Shown: positions 8,150 to 17,972 of the stretch, one piece after another
How positions within the stretch are numbered: the stretch's first letter is position 1
Layout of the letters: every line of letters starts with the position of its first letter
From: UBA1431 sp002329665
GTDB taxonomy: Bacteria > Bacillota > Clostridia > Christensenellales > UBA1431
Direction of reading: 5' to 3'
Length of the DNA: 64,000 bases
Assembly (NCBI GenBank): GCA_040772545.1
Contig: JAXGXY010000007.1
Location: 8,086-72,085, forward strand
The notes under the pieces: generated by a model
The model's input: the letters and a program-made list of their open reading frames with translations, nothing else
Told to the model about the DNA's origin: nothing
Databases searched by the model: none
Program-made: the position numbers and the translations under genes

Positions 8150-8421
8150 AACGCGCGCGGTTTTAAGGCCCAGAGAGGGGATGTGCGGTGCGAATTCCCT
8201 GTGAAAAACTGCGTCTGGCGCTATCCTCTAGGAGCAACAGGCCCAAAGGCAACGAGTAGGCCGAGTCGGAGAACCCTCCGTTACCAAAGGCGCGGCATCG
8301 GGAGCGCGTTCGTCCCCGTGCCGGTCAGAGTGCATGTGCTTTTTTAAGCATATGAAATTGAGTGGTACCGCGAAGTGAGCCTTCGTCTCAATATCCCTTA
8401 AGGAGACAAAGGCTTTTTTGT
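8150..8421 (+). promoter_or_regulatory. T-box leader of the branched-chain amino-acid operon
   Basis: The leader contains the T-box core TGGTACCGCG (8363-8372) just upstream of an intrinsic terminator, and a Stem I-like region with the GGTGCGAA element (8187-8194) closed by AGAGG/CCTCT arms. The core's TGGT would pair with a tRNA whose 3' end is ACCA, fitting Ile, Val and Leu tRNAs. I could not place the specifier codon with certainty: CTG (8209-8211, Leu) and GTC (8213-8215, Val) both lie in the right area. Uncharged tRNA should stabilise the antiterminator and switch the operon on. Confidence 0.9.
8379..8419 (+). terminator. T-box-controlled intrinsic terminator
   Basis: A hairpin (arms 8379-8389 and 8403-8413) is followed by six T (8414-8419). 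Its left arm begins just after the T-box core, the usual mutually exclusive arrangement. Confidence 0.88.
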
Positions 8422-8457
8422 TTATCCCGCGCCAGTCTTCAATCAAGGGGAGATAGC

Positions 8458-8537
8458 GCACCGGCGGCATGGGCACGAGCGGCCTCGGCCCCGGCGGCCG
8501 GCCACGGCAAACCCATCACCGATTCTGTGTTAATATG
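8458..8537 (+). pseudogene. Decayed ilvB fragment in the leader
   Basis: Two pieces of the downstream ilvB gene recur here in shortened form. Bases 8506-8537 match the ilvB 3' end (10249-10280), including its stop region, at 27 of 32 positions. Bases 8458-8495 resemble the internal GGMGT segment near 9826-9865. About 380 bases of ilvB that separate these pieces are missing. No intact frame remains. The simplest reading is a tandem ilvB duplication whose upstream copy collapsed. Confidence 0.65.
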
Positions 8538-8580
8538 CGACGCAATCATTCTTTATGAACGTTGAAGAGGAGGAGTAACC

Positions 8581-10281
8581 ATGAAACAAACGGGCACTAA
8601 GATCATGGTCCAGAGCCTGTTGGACCACGGCGTGAACATGATGTTCGGCTTTCCGGGGGGGACCATCCTTCCGTTCTACGATGAACTCTCCGGCTACGGC
8701 GACCGGATCACGCACATACTGACCAGCCACGAACAGGGCGCGGCGCATGCGGCGGACGGCTACGCCCGCGTGACCGGCCGCGCGGGCGTAGCGGTGGCCA
8801 CGTCGGGTCCCGGTTCGACCAACCTCGTGACCGGTATCGCCACGGCATACATGGACTCGGTGCCCCTGGTGGTCATCACGGGCAACGTGCCCTGCACCCT
8901 GCTGGGAACCGACGGGTTCCAGGAAGTCGACACCACCGGAATCACGATGCCGATCACCAAGCATAACATCCTCGTCAAGGACGTGAACAGGCTGAAGGAG
9001 TCGATGGACCTGGCCTTCACCCTCGCGCAGGAAGGCCGTCCCGGCCCGGTCCTCGTCGACGTCCCCAAGGACGTCCAGACAGCCGCCTGCGAGTGCTGCC
9101 CCGCCCCGAAAGCGCCCGCGCCCTCCGGGGACGAAAAAGCGCTGCACCAAGAGCGGGTCGGGAGGTACGAAAGGGAGTTCGGGCCGCAGCTCGACGAGGC
9201 CGCCGCGATGATCAACCAAGCCAAAAAACCGATGATCCTCATCGGCGGCGGCGTGGTCCGTTCGGGCGCGTCGGGGCAGCTCCTGCGCCTGGCCGAACTG
9301 CTCAACGCCCCCGTGTCCAGCTCGCTGATGGGCCTCGGCGCGTTCCCCGCGTCCCACCCGCTCTACGTCGGGAACGTCGGGATGCACGGCAACGTGGTCT
9401 CCAACACTTTAAGCGGAGACTGCGACCTGTTCATCGCGATCGGCACGCGGTTCAACGACCGCATATTCGGCAGCCTCAAGGACTTTTTGCCGGCGGCGAA
9501 GGTCCTGCACATCGACATCGACCGGGCGGAGATCAGCAAGAACGTGCTGGCCCACAAAAACCTCGTGGGCGACGCGGGCGTCGTGATGGACGCCCTGACC
9601 GGGCGGCTGGAAAACGTTGACCGCTCGGCCTGGACCGGGGAAATCGCCGCGCTGAAAAAAGAAAACACGCGCGCGTTCGAAAAGACGGAAGCGCTCGACC
9701 CGCCCGTCATGATGCGCGTTTTGCGCGATAAGATCGGCGACGACGCGACGGTGGTCACCGACGTAGGCCAGCACCAGATGTGGGTCGCGCTGCACGTACC
9801 TTTCGAAAAACCGCGCAAGCTGGTCACCAGCGGCGGCATGGGCACGATGGGCTTCGGCCTCGGCGCCGCGATCGGCGCGCAGGTGGGCCTGCCCGGCAAC
9901 AAAACGGTGCTGGTCACCGGCGACGGGAGCTTCAGGATGAACTGCAACGAACTCGCGACCGTGGCCCACTACAACCTGCCCATCACGATCGTGCTGATGA
10001 ACAACCGCACGCTGGGCATGGTGCGCCAGTGGCAGACGCTGTTCTACGACAAGCGCTACTACCAGACCACGCTCGATCGGGGCCCGGACTTCGTCAAGCT
10101 GGCCGACGCCTACGGCGTAGAAGGCCACCGCATCGACACCCTCCCCCAGTTCGAGGCGCAGCTGGAAAAAGCCGTCAACGCAGGCCGTCCCGTGCTGCTC
10201 GACTGCCGCATCGACATCGACGCGAAGGTCAGCCCGATGGTCGGGCCCGGCAGACCCATCACTGATTTTGTGTTAAAATAG
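8581..10281 (+). CDS. ilvB: Acetolactate synthase, large (catalytic) subunit
   Basis: This 566-residue ThDP-dependent enzyme condenses two pyruvates to 2-acetolactate, or pyruvate with 2-oxobutyrate, opening valine/leucine and isoleucine synthesis. The N-terminal ThDP domain carries the catalytic Glu in SHEQGAAHAADG (about residue 52), a central FAD-type domain follows, and the C-terminal domain has the GDGSF...NN cofactor motif (about 446-475). Length is normal. GGAGGAG lies just before the ATG. It is the first gene of an operon under T-box control, with the regulatory subunit ilvN 34 nt downstream. Confidence 0.97.
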   Translation: MKQTGTKIMVQSLLDHGVNMMFGFPGGTILPFYDELSGYGDRITHILTSHEQGAAHAADGYARVTGRAGVAVATSGPGSTNLVTGIATAYMDSVPLVVITGNVPCTLLGTDGFQEVDTTGITMPITKHNILVKDVNRLKESMDLAFTLAQEGRPGPVLVDVPKDVQTAACECCPAPKAPAPSGDEKALHQERVGRYEREFGPQLDEAAAMINQAKKPMILIGGGVVRSGASGQLLRLAELLNAPVSSSLMGLGAFPASHPLYVGNVGMHGNVVSNTLSGDCDLFIAIGTRFNDRIFGSLKDFLPAAKVLHIDIDRAEISKNVLAHKNLVGDAGVVMDALTGRLENVDRSAWTGEIAALKKENTRAFEKTEALDPPVMMRVLRDKIGDDATVVTDVGQHQMWVALHVPFEKPRKLVTSGGMGTMGFGLGAAIGAQVGLPGNKTVLVTGDGSFRMNCNELATVAHYNLPITIVLMNNRTLGMVRQWQTLFYDKRYYQTTLDRGPDFVKLADAYGVEGHRIDTLPQFEAQLEKAVNAGRPVLLDCRIDIDAKVSPMVGPGRPITDFVLK

Positions 10282-10315
10282 GACCGGTCCACGCACTTGA
10301 GCAAGGAGGTATACC

Positions 10316-10825
10316 ATGGATAAGCATACGATTTCGGTACTCGTCGACAACCAGTCGGGCGTTCTCGTTCGCGTGGCGAGCCTGTTCAGCCGGCGCGGCT
10401 TCAACATAGAAAGCCTGGCCGTCGGCGCCACCCACGACAAGGAGATTTCCCGCATCACCGTCCTCACCTACTGCGACCAGCGCGAACTCGACCAGATCGC
10501 GTCCCAACTCTCCAAGCTTGTCTGTGTCCGCGCCGTACAGGTGCTGCCCCCCGACAAGTCCATATCGAGAGAGCTGCTGCTGATAAAGGTGAAGACCGGC
10601 AGCGAGCGGCGCACGGAAGTAATGCTCATCGCGACGGCGTTCCGCGCCCACATCCTGGACGTCGCGCGCGAGACGATGACCCTCGAGCTTACCGGCGAGT
10701 CCTCGAAGATATCCGCGCTCATCGCCCTCATGGCCGATTTCGGTATCCTCGAGACCATGCGTACCGGGATCGTCGCCCTCGAACGCGACGCCGGCACGAT
10801 CTACCACACATTACGGGAGGAATGA
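10316..10825 (+). CDS. ilvN: Acetolactate synthase, small (regulatory) subunit
   Basis: The 169-residue protein has an N-terminal ACT domain (about 4-78, starting [17 protein letters not shown]) and a C-terminal domain that activates the large subunit. In the family the ACT domain binds valine and gives feedback inhibition of the holoenzyme. AAGGAGG precedes the ATG. Its stop overlaps the first possible ilvC start, consistent with translational coupling within the operon. Confidence 0.95.
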   Translation: MDKHTISVLVDNQSGVLVRVASLFSRRGFNIESLAVGATHDKEISRITVLTYCDQRELDQIASQLSKLVCVRAVQVLPPDKSISRELLLIKVKTGSERRTEVMLIATAFRAHILDVARETMTLELTGESSKISALIALMADFGILETMRTGIVALERDAGTIYHTLREE

Positions 10826-10830
10826 TTAAA

Positions 10831-11832
10831 ATGGCAAAGATGTACTACGAAAAAGACTGCTCCCTCGATTATCTCAGGAATAAAACCGTGGCCGTGATCG
10901 GCTACGGCAGCCAGGGTCACGCCCACGCGCTCAACCTCAAAGACAGCGGAGTAAACGTCGTGGTCGGCCTGTACGAGGGCAGCAAGTCCTGGCCCAGGGC
11001 CGAGGCGGCGGGGCTGAAGGTCGCCACCGCGGCGGACGCGGTCGCCGAGGCGGACGCCACGATGATCCTCATCAACGACGAGAAACAGGCGCGCCTCTAC
11101 AGGGAAAGCGTCGCGCCCAACCTCAGGCCGGGCAGCGCGCTCGCCTTCGCGCACGGCTTCAACATCCATTTCGGGCAGATCGTGCCGCCCGACGACATCG
11201 ACGTGTTCATGGTGGCACCCAAGGGCCCCGGGCACACGGTGCGCAGCCAGTACCAGGAAGGCTTCGGCGTCCCCTGCCTGGTCGCCGTCCACCAGGACGC
11301 GAGCGGGAAGGCCCTCGACATCGCGCTTGCCTACGCCCTCGGCATCGGCGGCGCGCGCGCCGGCATCCTCGAGACCACGTTCCAGGAAGAGACGGAGACG
11401 GACCTGTTCGGCGAGCAGTGCGTGCTGTGCGGCGGCGTCTGCGCGCTGATGAAGGCGGGATTCGAGACCCTGGTCGAGGCGGGCTACCAGCCCGAAAGCG
11501 CCTATTTCGAGTGCGTGCACGAAATGAAGCTCATCATAGACCTGGTCAACAAGGGCGGCCTCTCCTTCATGCGGCATTCCATCAGCGACACAGCCGAGTT
11601 CGGCGACTATTCCGTCGGCGGGCGCATCATCACCGATGAGACGAAGGCCGAGATGAAAAAAGTGCTCAAGGAGATCCAGGAAGGCGATTTCGCGCGGCGC
11701 TGGATCCTCGAGAACCAGGCGAACCGCCCGTTTTTGAACGCAAAGCGGCGCGAGGAGAAGGAAAGCCTCGTCGAAACCGTCGGCAAGGAACTGCGGGCGA
11801 TGATGAACCGCCCGGAAGACCGGAAAGGATGA
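10831..11832 (+). CDS. ilvC: Ketol-acid reductoisomerase (class I)
   Basis: The 333-residue NADPH- and Mg-dependent enzyme isomerises and reduces acetolactate or acetohydroxybutyrate to the dihydroxy acids. The Rossmann motif [13 protein letters not shown] lies at about 24-36, and the C-terminal knotted domain contains ETDLFGEQ and the ECVHEMKLI metal/substrate region. I prefer the ATG at 10831 (MAKMYYEKD) because GGAGG is 10 nt upstream; the ATG at 10822 overlaps the ilvN stop but has the site only 1 nt away. Length is that of the short class I form. Confidence 0.96.
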   Translation: MAKMYYEKDCSLDYLRNKTVAVIGYGSQGHAHALNLKDSGVNVVVGLYEGSKSWPRAEAAGLKVATAADAVAEADATMILINDEKQARLYRESVAPNLRPGSALAFAHGFNIHFGQIVPPDDIDVFMVAPKGPGHTVRSQYQEGFGVPCLVAVHQDASGKALDIALAYALGIGGARAGILETTFQEETETDLFGEQCVLCGGVCALMKAGFETLVEAGYQPESAYFECVHEMKLIIDLVNKGGLSFMRHSISDTAEFGDYSVGGRIITDETKAEMKKVLKEIQEGDFARRWILENQANRPFLNAKRREEKESLVETVGKELRAMMNRPEDRKG

Positions 11833-11837
11833 AGATG

Positions 11838-13514
11838 ATGAGCAACAATCCCAAACTGCGCAGCGATTCGGTGAAATCCGGCGTCGAACGCGCGCCGCAC
11901 CGCTCGCTTTTCCGCTCGCTCGGTTTGACGCGCGAGGACATGCGAAGGCCGCTCATCGGCATCGCGCACTCGCAGAACGACGTCGTGCCGGGGCATGTCC
12001 ACATGGACACCATCGTGTCGGCGGTCCGCGACGGCGTGCTGATGGCGGGCGGCGTCCCGTTCGCGTTCCCCACCATCGCCGTATGCGACGGCATCGCGAT
12101 GGCGCACGAGGGCATGAAGTATTCGCTAGCCACGCGCGAGCTCATCGCCGACTGCGCCGAGTGCATGGCGATGGCCCACGGCTTCGACGCGCTCGTTTTC
12201 ATCCCCAACTGCGACAAGATCGTCCCCGGCATGCTGATGGCCGCCGCGCGGCTCAACCGCCCGTCGATCTTCGTCAGCGGCGGTCCCATGCTCTCCCTCC
12301 CCTACCGCGGCAGGATGCTGGACCTCAACAGCGTGTTCGAGGCCGTCGGTTCCGTCAAGGCCGGGATGATGGACGAGGAGCAGCTCACCTGCATCGAGGA
12401 GAACGCCTGCCCGACCTGCGGGAGCTGTTCGGGCATGTTCACCGCTAACTCGATGAACTGCCTGACCGAGGCGCTGGGCATGGGTCTAAACGGAAACGGC
12501 ACGATCCCGGCGGTATACGCCGCGCGCACGCGACTCGCGCGGGACGCGGGCATGCAGGTCATGAAGCTTTTGGAAGCTGACATACGTCCGCTGGACATCA
12601 TGACGCCCGACGCCTTCGAAAACGCCCTGGCGGCCGACATGGCCCTGGGCGGCTCCACCAACTCGGTGCTGCACCTGAGTGCCATCGCGCACGAATGCGG
12701 CATCACGCTCGACCTCGACCACATAAACGAAGTGAGCGCGAAGGTGCCGACTCTGTGCCATATCGCCCCGGCGGGCGAACACCACCTGCAGGACCTCGAC
12801 CTCGCGGGCGGCATCCCGGCGGTGCTGGCCGAGCTGCTTAAAATAGGCGCGCTCAGGGGAAGCGCCCTGACCGTGACCGGCAAAACCATCGCCGAGAACG
12901 TGGCCGGGGCCGAGGTGCTCGACCGCGAAGTCATCCGCGGCACAGACAACCCCTATTCGCCGCGGGGCGGCATCGCGATCCTCAGAGGCTCGCTCGCGCC
13001 CGAGGGCGCCGTCGTCAAGCAGCACGCCGTAGCGCCCGAGATGCTCAGCCACAAGGGCCCCGCGCGCGTGTTCGACGGCGAGGAGGAAGCCATCGCGGCG
13101 ATCTACGCGGGCGGGATCAAGCCCGGCGACGTGGTCGTCATCCGGTACGAAGGCCCGCGCGGCGGCCCGGGCATGCGGGAGATGCTCTCCCCCACCTCGG
13201 CCATCGCGGGCATGGGCCTCGACAAACAGGTCGCGCTCATCACCGACGGGCGTTTTTCCGGCGCCACGCGCGGCGCGAGCATCGGCCACGTGTCCCCCGA
13301 AGCCGCCGTGGGCGGCCCGATCGCGTTGGTGCAGGAAGGCGACGAAATCAGCATCGACATCCCGAACCACCTGATAGACGTGGAGGTCTCCGAGGCGGAA
13401 CTCGACAGGCGGAAACAGGCCTGGCAGGCGCCGCCGCCCCGGGTGACCAGCGGCTACCTCGTCCGCTACGCGCGGACGGTGAAATCGGCCGGGGACGGCG
13501 CCATCGTCGAATAA
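11838..13514 (+). CDS. ilvD: Dihydroxy-acid dehydratase
   Basis: This Fe-S enzyme of about 558 residues dehydrates dihydroxy acids to the 2-oxo acids that precede valine and isoleucine. Cluster-binding Cys sit in the [10 protein letters not shown] and [17 protein letters not shown] motifs, and the C-terminal GGPGM and DGRFSG signatures are intact. Three ATGs (11829, 11835, 11838) are possible; GGAAAGG at 11822-11828 best suits 11835 or 11838. The gene overlaps or abuts ilvC and is followed 24 nt later by cimA. Confidence 0.96.
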   Translation: MSNNPKLRSDSVKSGVERAPHRSLFRSLGLTREDMRRPLIGIAHSQNDVVPGHVHMDTIVSAVRDGVLMAGGVPFAFPTIAVCDGIAMAHEGMKYSLATRELIADCAECMAMAHGFDALVFIPNCDKIVPGMLMAAARLNRPSIFVSGGPMLSLPYRGRMLDLNSVFEAVGSVKAGMMDEEQLTCIEENACPTCGSCSGMFTANSMNCLTEALGMGLNGNGTIPAVYAARTRLARDAGMQVMKLLEADIRPLDIMTPDAFENALAADMALGGSTNSVLHLSAIAHECGITLDLDHINEVSAKVPTLCHIAPAGEHHLQDLDLAGGIPAVLAELLKIGALRGSALTVTGKTIAENVAGAEVLDREVIRGTDNPYSPRGGIAILRGSLAPEGAVVKQHAVAPEMLSHKGPARVFDGEEEAIAAIYAGGIKPGDVVVIRYEGPRGGPGMREMLSPTSAIAGMGLDKQVALITDGRFSGATRGASIGHVSPEAAVGGPIALVQEGDEISIDIPNHLIDVEVSEAELDRRKQAWQAPPPRVTSGYLVRYARTVKSAGDGAIVE

Positions 13515-13538
13515 CAAATCCTGCGGAGGTATCAGTGT

Positions 13539-15131
13539 ATGAAGGCAATATTATACGACGCCACCCTGCGCGAAGGCGCGCAGGGCCCCGGCGCGTCCTT
13601 CACCGTGGAGGACAAACTCAAGATCGTCGACATGCTCGACGACCTGGGCGTTTCGTATATCGAGGCGGGCAACCCCGGTTCCAACCCCAAGGACGCGGCT
13701 TTCTTCAAAAGGATGGAGGACCATCCGCTCAGTCAGGCGAAGCTGGCCGCCTTCGGCGCAACCTGCCGCGTGGGCGTGGCCCCGGAAGACGACGCCAACA
13801 TCCAGGCGCTCATGTCCGCGAACACGCCGGTCGTGACCATATTCGGCAAGTCGTGGGACTTCCACGTGAAGGAGATACTCAAGGCCACGCCGCAGGAGAA
13901 CCTGGACATCATCGCCATTACCGTGCGCTATTTCAAGGACCAGGGCAAAGAGGTGGTCTACGACGCCGAGCACTTTTTCGACGGCTACAAACGCAACCCC
14001 GAATACGCCCTGAAGACGCTGGAAGCCGCGAACGGGGCGGGCGCGGACTGGCTGTGCCTGTGCGAGACCAACGGCGGGTGCTTCCCCCACGAAGTCGAAG
14101 CGATAACGAAGGTCGTCGCCGACCGGTTCCCCGGCGCGCGGCTGGGCATCCACGCGCATAACGACACCGGCATGGCCGAGGCCAACGCGGTCACCGCCGC
14201 GCGCTGCGGCGCGCTGATGGTCCAGGTCACGATCGCGGGCTGGGGCGAGCGCTGCGGGAACACCGACCTGTTCACGCTCCTGCCCAACCTGCAGCTCAAG
14301 CTCGGGTTCGACTGCCTGCCGCCCGAGAAACTCCAGTCGCTGGTATCGTTCGCGCACACGTTCCACGAACTGGCCAACCTCGGCGTGAACCCGCGCGCCC
14401 CTTACGTGGGCTTCAACGCGTTCGCGCACAAGGCGGGCATGCACATCGACGCCGTCGCCAAGAACCCCACGTCGTTCGAGCACGTCCCTCCCGACGCAAT
14501 CGGCGCCGAACGCGCGTTTTTGATCTCGGAAGTCTCAGGGCGCACGGCCGTTTTAAAGAAGATACAGCGCATCGTGCCCGGCGTGAAGAAGGACTCGCCC
14601 GACATCAAGCGGATCGTGCAGGAACTCAAGCAGCTCGAGTACCAGGGCTACCAGTTCGAGGGCGCGGACGCGTCGTTCGAACTGATGGTATTAAGGACGC
14701 TGGGCCTGCACCGCCCATTCTTCACGCTCAAGGGGTTCAAGGTCATCGTCAACGAGCCCGCCGCGGAGGGCGAGGTTGCCTCGGCGATGGTCCACATCCT
14801 GGTCGACGGCGTAGAAGAGATCACGGCGGCCCTCGGCAACGGCCCGGTCAACGCGCTGGACCGCGCGACGCGCAAGGCGCTCGAGCGCTTCTACCCCGGC
14901 CTGAGTTCGATGGTGCTCAGCGATTACCGCGTCCGCGTGCTCGACTCCAAGTTCGCCACGGCGGCGCCGGTGCGCGTGCTCATCGAATCGAGCGACTTGA
15001 ACCAGACCTGGACGACGGTGGGCGTCTCCACCGACATCATCGAAGCCAGCTGGCACGCGCTGGTGGACTCGCTCGAATACAAGCTCTTCAAGGACAACGT
15101 GAAGCAAAAGGAACTCGCCAAGGAGGAATAA
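13539..15131 (+). CDS. cimA: (R)-citramalate synthase
   Basis: The 530-residue protein belongs to the DRE-TIM superfamily: the N-terminal barrel has DATLREGAQGPG (about 7-18), the HAHNDTGMAEAN metal motif near 205, and a C-terminal LeuA-type allosteric domain. The form with YIEAGNPGSNPKD and without leucine-pathway features matches CimA, which condenses pyruvate and acetyl-CoA to citramalate and starts threonine-independent isoleucine synthesis. LeuA or homocitrate synthase cannot be wholly excluded by eye. GGAGG lies 10 nt before the ATG. It sits directly before leuCD, whose isomerase also acts on citramalate. Confidence 0.85.
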   Translation: MKAILYDATLREGAQGPGASFTVEDKLKIVDMLDDLGVSYIEAGNPGSNPKDAAFFKRMEDHPLSQAKLAAFGATCRVGVAPEDDANIQALMSANTPVVTIFGKSWDFHVKEILKATPQENLDIIAITVRYFKDQGKEVVYDAEHFFDGYKRNPEYALKTLEAANGAGADWLCLCETNGGCFPHEVEAITKVVADRFPGARLGIHAHNDTGMAEANAVTAARCGALMVQVTIAGWGERCGNTDLFTLLPNLQLKLGFDCLPPEKLQSLVSFAHTFHELANLGVNPRAPYVGFNAFAHKAGMHIDAVAKNPTSFEHVPPDAIGAERAFLISEVSGRTAVLKKIQRIVPGVKKDSPDIKRIVQELKQLEYQGYQFEGADASFELMVLRTLGLHRPFFTLKGFKVIVNEPAAEGEVASAMVHILVDGVEEITAALGNGPVNALDRATRKALERFYPGLSSMVLSDYRVRVLDSKFATAAPVRVLIESSDLNQTWTTVGVSTDIIEASWHALVDSLEYKLFKDNVKQKELAKEE

Positions 15132-15143
15132 GAAACCGTGGGA

Positions 15144-16424
15144 ATGACCATGACCCAGAAGATACTCGCTTCGCACGCCGGCCTTCGGGAGGTGCGGCCG
15201 GGCCGGCTCGTCGAGTGCAAAATAGACCTCGCGCTCGGCAACGACATCACCGCTCCCCTGGCCATCAACGAATTCGAGCGCACGGGAGCGAAAGAAGTGT
15301 TCGACCGCGACCGCATCGCGCTGGTCCCCGACCACTTCGTGCCCAACAAGGACATCGCCTCGGCCGCGCAGGCCCGGCAGATGCGCGAATTCGCCAGGAA
15401 GCACGGCATCACCCATTATTACGAGGTCGGCAGGATGGGTGTGGAACACGCGCTGCTGCCCGAGCAGGGGCTCGTCGCCCCGGGGGACCTCATCATCGGC
15501 GCGGACAGCCACACCTGCACCTACGGCGCGCTGGGCGCTTTTTCGACCGGCGTCGGCTCGACGGACCTCGCCTCGGCGATGGCGACCGGCAGGGCCTGGT
15601 TCAGGGTGCCGCCCGCCATCCGTTTCGAACTCACCGGCAGGCCGGGGCCGTACGTGGGCGGCAAGGACGTCATCCTTCACATCATCGGCAAGATAGGCGT
15701 GGACGGCGCCAGATACGCGTCGATGGAGTTCACCGGCGACGGCGTAGCGAGCCTCACCGTCGAGGACCGGCTCTGCATGGCCAACATGGCCATCGAGGCG
15801 GGGGCGAAAAACGGCATCTTCCCGGCGGACGCAGTAGCGACCGGGTACGCGCTCCAACGCGCGCGCCGGCCGGGCACGGCGTATGCGGCCGACGAAGACG
15901 CCGAGTACATTGAAACGCACGTGATAGACCTTTCGAAGGTGGAGCCGACGGTCGCCTTCCCGCACCTGCCCGACAACACGCGGACCGTCCAAGAAGCCGA
16001 GGCCATGCGAATACGGATCGACCAGGCCGTGATCGGCTCGTGCACCAACGGGCGCATCGAGGACATGCGCGCCGCGGCCGGGATACTCAGAGGCCGCAGG
16101 GTCCACGAAGACGTGCGGCTCATCGTCATCCCCGCCACGCAGGAGATATGGCGGCAGTGCGTGCACGAAGGGCTGATGGACGTCTTCGTCGACGCGGGCG
16201 CCGCTGTGTCCACCCCCACCTGCGGCCCCTGCCTGGGCGGGCACATGGGCATACTGGCCGAGGGCGAGCGCGCCGTGGCCACCACCAACCGGAATTTCGT
16301 GGGACGGATGGGCCACCCGAAGAGCGAAGTGTACCTGGCGTCCCCGGCCGTCGCGGCGGCGTCCGCGGTGGCGGGCATCGTCTGCGGGCCGGAATACCTG
16401 TCAAAGGAGGGCGCGACCGAATGA
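15144..16424 (+). CDS. leuC: 3-isopropylmalate/citramalate isomerase, large subunit
   Basis: This aconitase-family subunit of about 426 residues binds a [4Fe-4S] cluster; the ligands appear in IGSCTNGR and [13 protein letters not shown]. With LeuD it interconverts 2- and 3-isopropylmalate and, in organisms using CimA, converts citramalate via citraconate to 3-methylmalate. The start is uncertain among GTG 15138, ATG 15144 and ATG 15150; AAGGAGG overlaps the cimA end. The compact form is typical of the archaeal/clostridial LeuC2 type. The stop overlaps the leuD ATG. Confidence 0.93.
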   Translation: MTMTQKILASHAGLREVRPGRLVECKIDLALGNDITAPLAINEFERTGAKEVFDRDRIALVPDHFVPNKDIASAAQARQMREFARKHGITHYYEVGRMGVEHALLPEQGLVAPGDLIIGADSHTCTYGALGAFSTGVGSTDLASAMATGRAWFRVPPAIRFELTGRPGPYVGGKDVILHIIGKIGVDGARYASMEFTGDGVASLTVEDRLCMANMAIEAGAKNGIFPADAVATGYALQRARRPGTAYAADEDAEYIETHVIDLSKVEPTVAFPHLPDNTRTVQEAEAMRIRIDQAVIGSCTNGRIEDMRAAAGILRGRRVHEDVRLIVIPATQEIWRQCVHEGLMDVFVDAGAAVSTPTCGPCLGGHMGILAEGERAVATTNRNFVGRMGHPKSEVYLASPAVAAASAVAGIVCGPEYLSKEGATE

Positions 16425-16918
16425 AACTCAGAGGCAAGGCCCACGTCTACGGGGACCACGTGGACACCGACGTCATCATCCCCGCGAGGCATCTCAATAC
16501 CACCGACCCGTCAGAGCTCGCCAAACACTGCATGGAAGACATCGACGAAGGCTTCGTCGCAAGGGTGCAAAAGGGCGACTTCATCGTCGCGGGCCGCAAC
16601 TTCGGCTGCGGGTCCTCGCGCGAGCACGCCCCGGTGGCGATCAAGGCGAGCGGGGTTTCCTGCGTGGTGGCCGAGAGCTTCGCGCGCATCTTTTTCAGGA
16701 ACGCGATCAACACCAGCCTCCCCGTCATCGAATGCAAAGAGGCCGCGCGCGAGGCGCTCCCCGGCCACGACATGGAAGCGGACCTGAAAGCGGGCGTACT
16801 AAAAAACCTTACCCTCGGCAGGACGTACGCCATCGAGCCGCTGCCGCCTTTTATCCAGGAACTCATCGAAGCGGGCGGGCTGGTGAACTACACCCGCGCC
16901 CGGCTCGGAAAAAAATAA
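16421..16918 (+). CDS. leuD: 3-isopropylmalate/citramalate isomerase, small subunit
   Basis: The 165-residue swivel-domain subunit opens [19 protein letters not shown] and contains the [11 protein letters not shown] active-site loop (about 59-69). It forms the heteromeric isomerase with LeuC. The ATG overlaps the leuC stop by four bases, and AAAGGAGG lies 10 nt upstream. It is the last gene of the operon. No leuA or leuB is present in the window, so the dehydrogenase step must be encoded elsewhere. Confidence 0.95.
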   Translation: MKLRGKAHVYGDHVDTDVIIPARHLNTTDPSELAKHCMEDIDEGFVARVQKGDFIVAGRNFGCGSSREHAPVAIKASGVSCVVAESFARIFFRNAINTSLPVIECKEAAREALPGHDMEADLKAGVLKNLTLGRTYAIEPLPPFIQELIEAGGLVNYTRARLGKK

Positions 16919-16950
16919 AAATTTCCTTAAAAACGTAATATTATCACAGA

Positions 16951-17000
16951 AACGCTCCTTATCAACGGCTATACTCTAACCATCAAGGATAAGGAGTGTT
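16951..17000 (+). promoter_or_regulatory. Operon-end hairpin that covers the trxA ribosome site
   Basis: Arms 16951-16963 and 16988-17000 pair over 13 bp (one G-T) and are followed by a run of T to 17005, immediately before the trxA ATG. The right arm contains AAGGAG, the trxA Shine-Dalgarno, and the left arm CTCCTT is its complement. The loop holds TATACT (16970-16975), a possible trxA -10. It looks like a terminator for the leu end and, in read-through RNA, a block on trxA translation. Confidence 0.7.
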
Positions 17001-17005
17001 TTTTT

Positions 17006-17332
17006 ATGGCAAACATCGTAACGCTCACCAAGGACAATTTCGATAAGGAAGTCGCCGAGTCGTCCCGGCCCGTGCTGATCGATTTCTGGGCTACGTGGTG
17101 CGGCCCCTGCAGGATGTTCGCCCCGGTGCTCGACCAGGTCGCGGACGAACTCGACGGCGTCGTGAAGGTCGGCAAGGTCGACGTGGACGCGCAGCCCGCG
17201 CTGGCGCAGGCGTTCTCGGTGATGAGCGTCCCCACCGTCGTACTGATGAAGAACAACGTGAAGGTCATGCAGTCAGTCGGCGCGCAGCCCAAAGCGGCGC
17301 TTTTGAAAAAGATCAGGGAGCACGTGCAGTAG
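17006..17332 (+). CDS. trxA: Thioredoxin
   Basis: The 108-residue cytoplasmic dithiol reductase has the active site WCGPC (Cys32, Cys35) preceded by DFWAT, and the cis-Pro motif in SVPTV near residue 75. Length and fold are standard. The Shine-Dalgarno AAGGAG is embedded in the upstream hairpin, with a T-run as spacer. It is likely transcribed from a start inside the hairpin loop, separately from the ilv-leu operon. No thioredoxin reductase gene is adjacent. From 17333 to 17603 I see no gene. Confidence 0.95.
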   Translation: MANIVTLTKDNFDKEVAESSRPVLIDFWATWCGPCRMFAPVLDQVADELDGVVKVGKVDVDAQPALAQAFSVMSVPTVVLMKNNVKVMQSVGAQPKAALLKKIREHVQ

Positions 17333-17535
17333 CGGCTGCCCGCTATGCCCGCCAGGCCTGCCCGGCCGGTGCACTTTGACAGAAAGGCCGTGCTACCCCC
17401 GGATGGTCGCGCAAAATCACACCTGCTGACAGCGCGCTGCGAGCGCGTCTGACCGACGGGCGCACCACATCTTATAGACCAAATACCTCCTTTGTATTTA
17501 GCATCTTTCAGGCCGGCCGGGCTTTACATAAGACG

Positions 17536-17565
17536 AAAGGGCCCCTTAAAAATAAGAGGCCCTTT
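17536..17565. terminator. Bidirectional terminator between trxA and the PilZ-like gene
   Basis: Arms 17536-17548 and 17553-17565 pair over 13 positions with one mismatch and carry A/T-rich flanks on both sides. It lies between two convergent genes. Confidence 0.7.
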
Positions 17566-17603
17566 TCGCTATGCTTTTGCCGTGTTCCCGGGAGCCGCGT
17601 GCT

Positions 17604-17972
17604 TCAGGATACCCTGGATTCGCAGTTTTTCAATCCGGGAACGGCGCGTTCGCCGATGAATTCGAGCAGCTGCACGTACTGCATGCCGGTCATCTCCCCG
17701 AAACGCACCGCGACGAACCGGGTCTCCCTGTTGCACCGGACGACCGTGCCGCCGATGCCTTCGGGGAAATTCTCCCACCGTACCCGCACCGGGCCGCCCT
17801 GCAACTGCGCGGGGAGCCGTTGCCTTTGCAGTTCAAACGAACACCCGTATTCGTTGATCTCGGTTATGCGCGCCGGGACGGCCGGCCCGCTTTCGGGCAC
17901 GACCTCTATCGTATCCGGGTGCGTTTCGCAAGCCAGCCTCGTGAGTTTTTCCAGATACCCCGCGATTCGCAT
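17604..17972 (-). CDS. Degenerate PilZ-like domain protein
   Basis: The 122-residue soluble protein has a beta-rich core in which ARITEINEYGCSFEL resembles the D/NxSxxG strand of PilZ domains, but with Glu for Asp and Asn for Ser. No RxxxR motif precedes it. Canonical PilZ domains bind c-di-GMP through both motifs, so this copy probably does not bind, or the assignment is wrong. GGAGGGG precedes the ATG. It is monocistronic; the upstream region has spaced copies of GCCGAA. Confidence 0.5.
   Translation of the reverse strand: MRIAGYLEKLTRLACETHPDTIEVVPESGPAVPARITEINEYGCSFELQRQRLPAQLQGGPVRVRWENFPEGIGGTVVRCNRETRFVAVRFGEMTGMQYVQLLEFIGERAVPGLKNCESRVS

Noticed and set aside
8362..8565. Open frame in the ilv leader as a possible leader peptide or gene
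   Set aside because: It starts inside the T-box core, lacks a ribosome site and its tail matches the end of ilvB, so it is read as a gene remnant.
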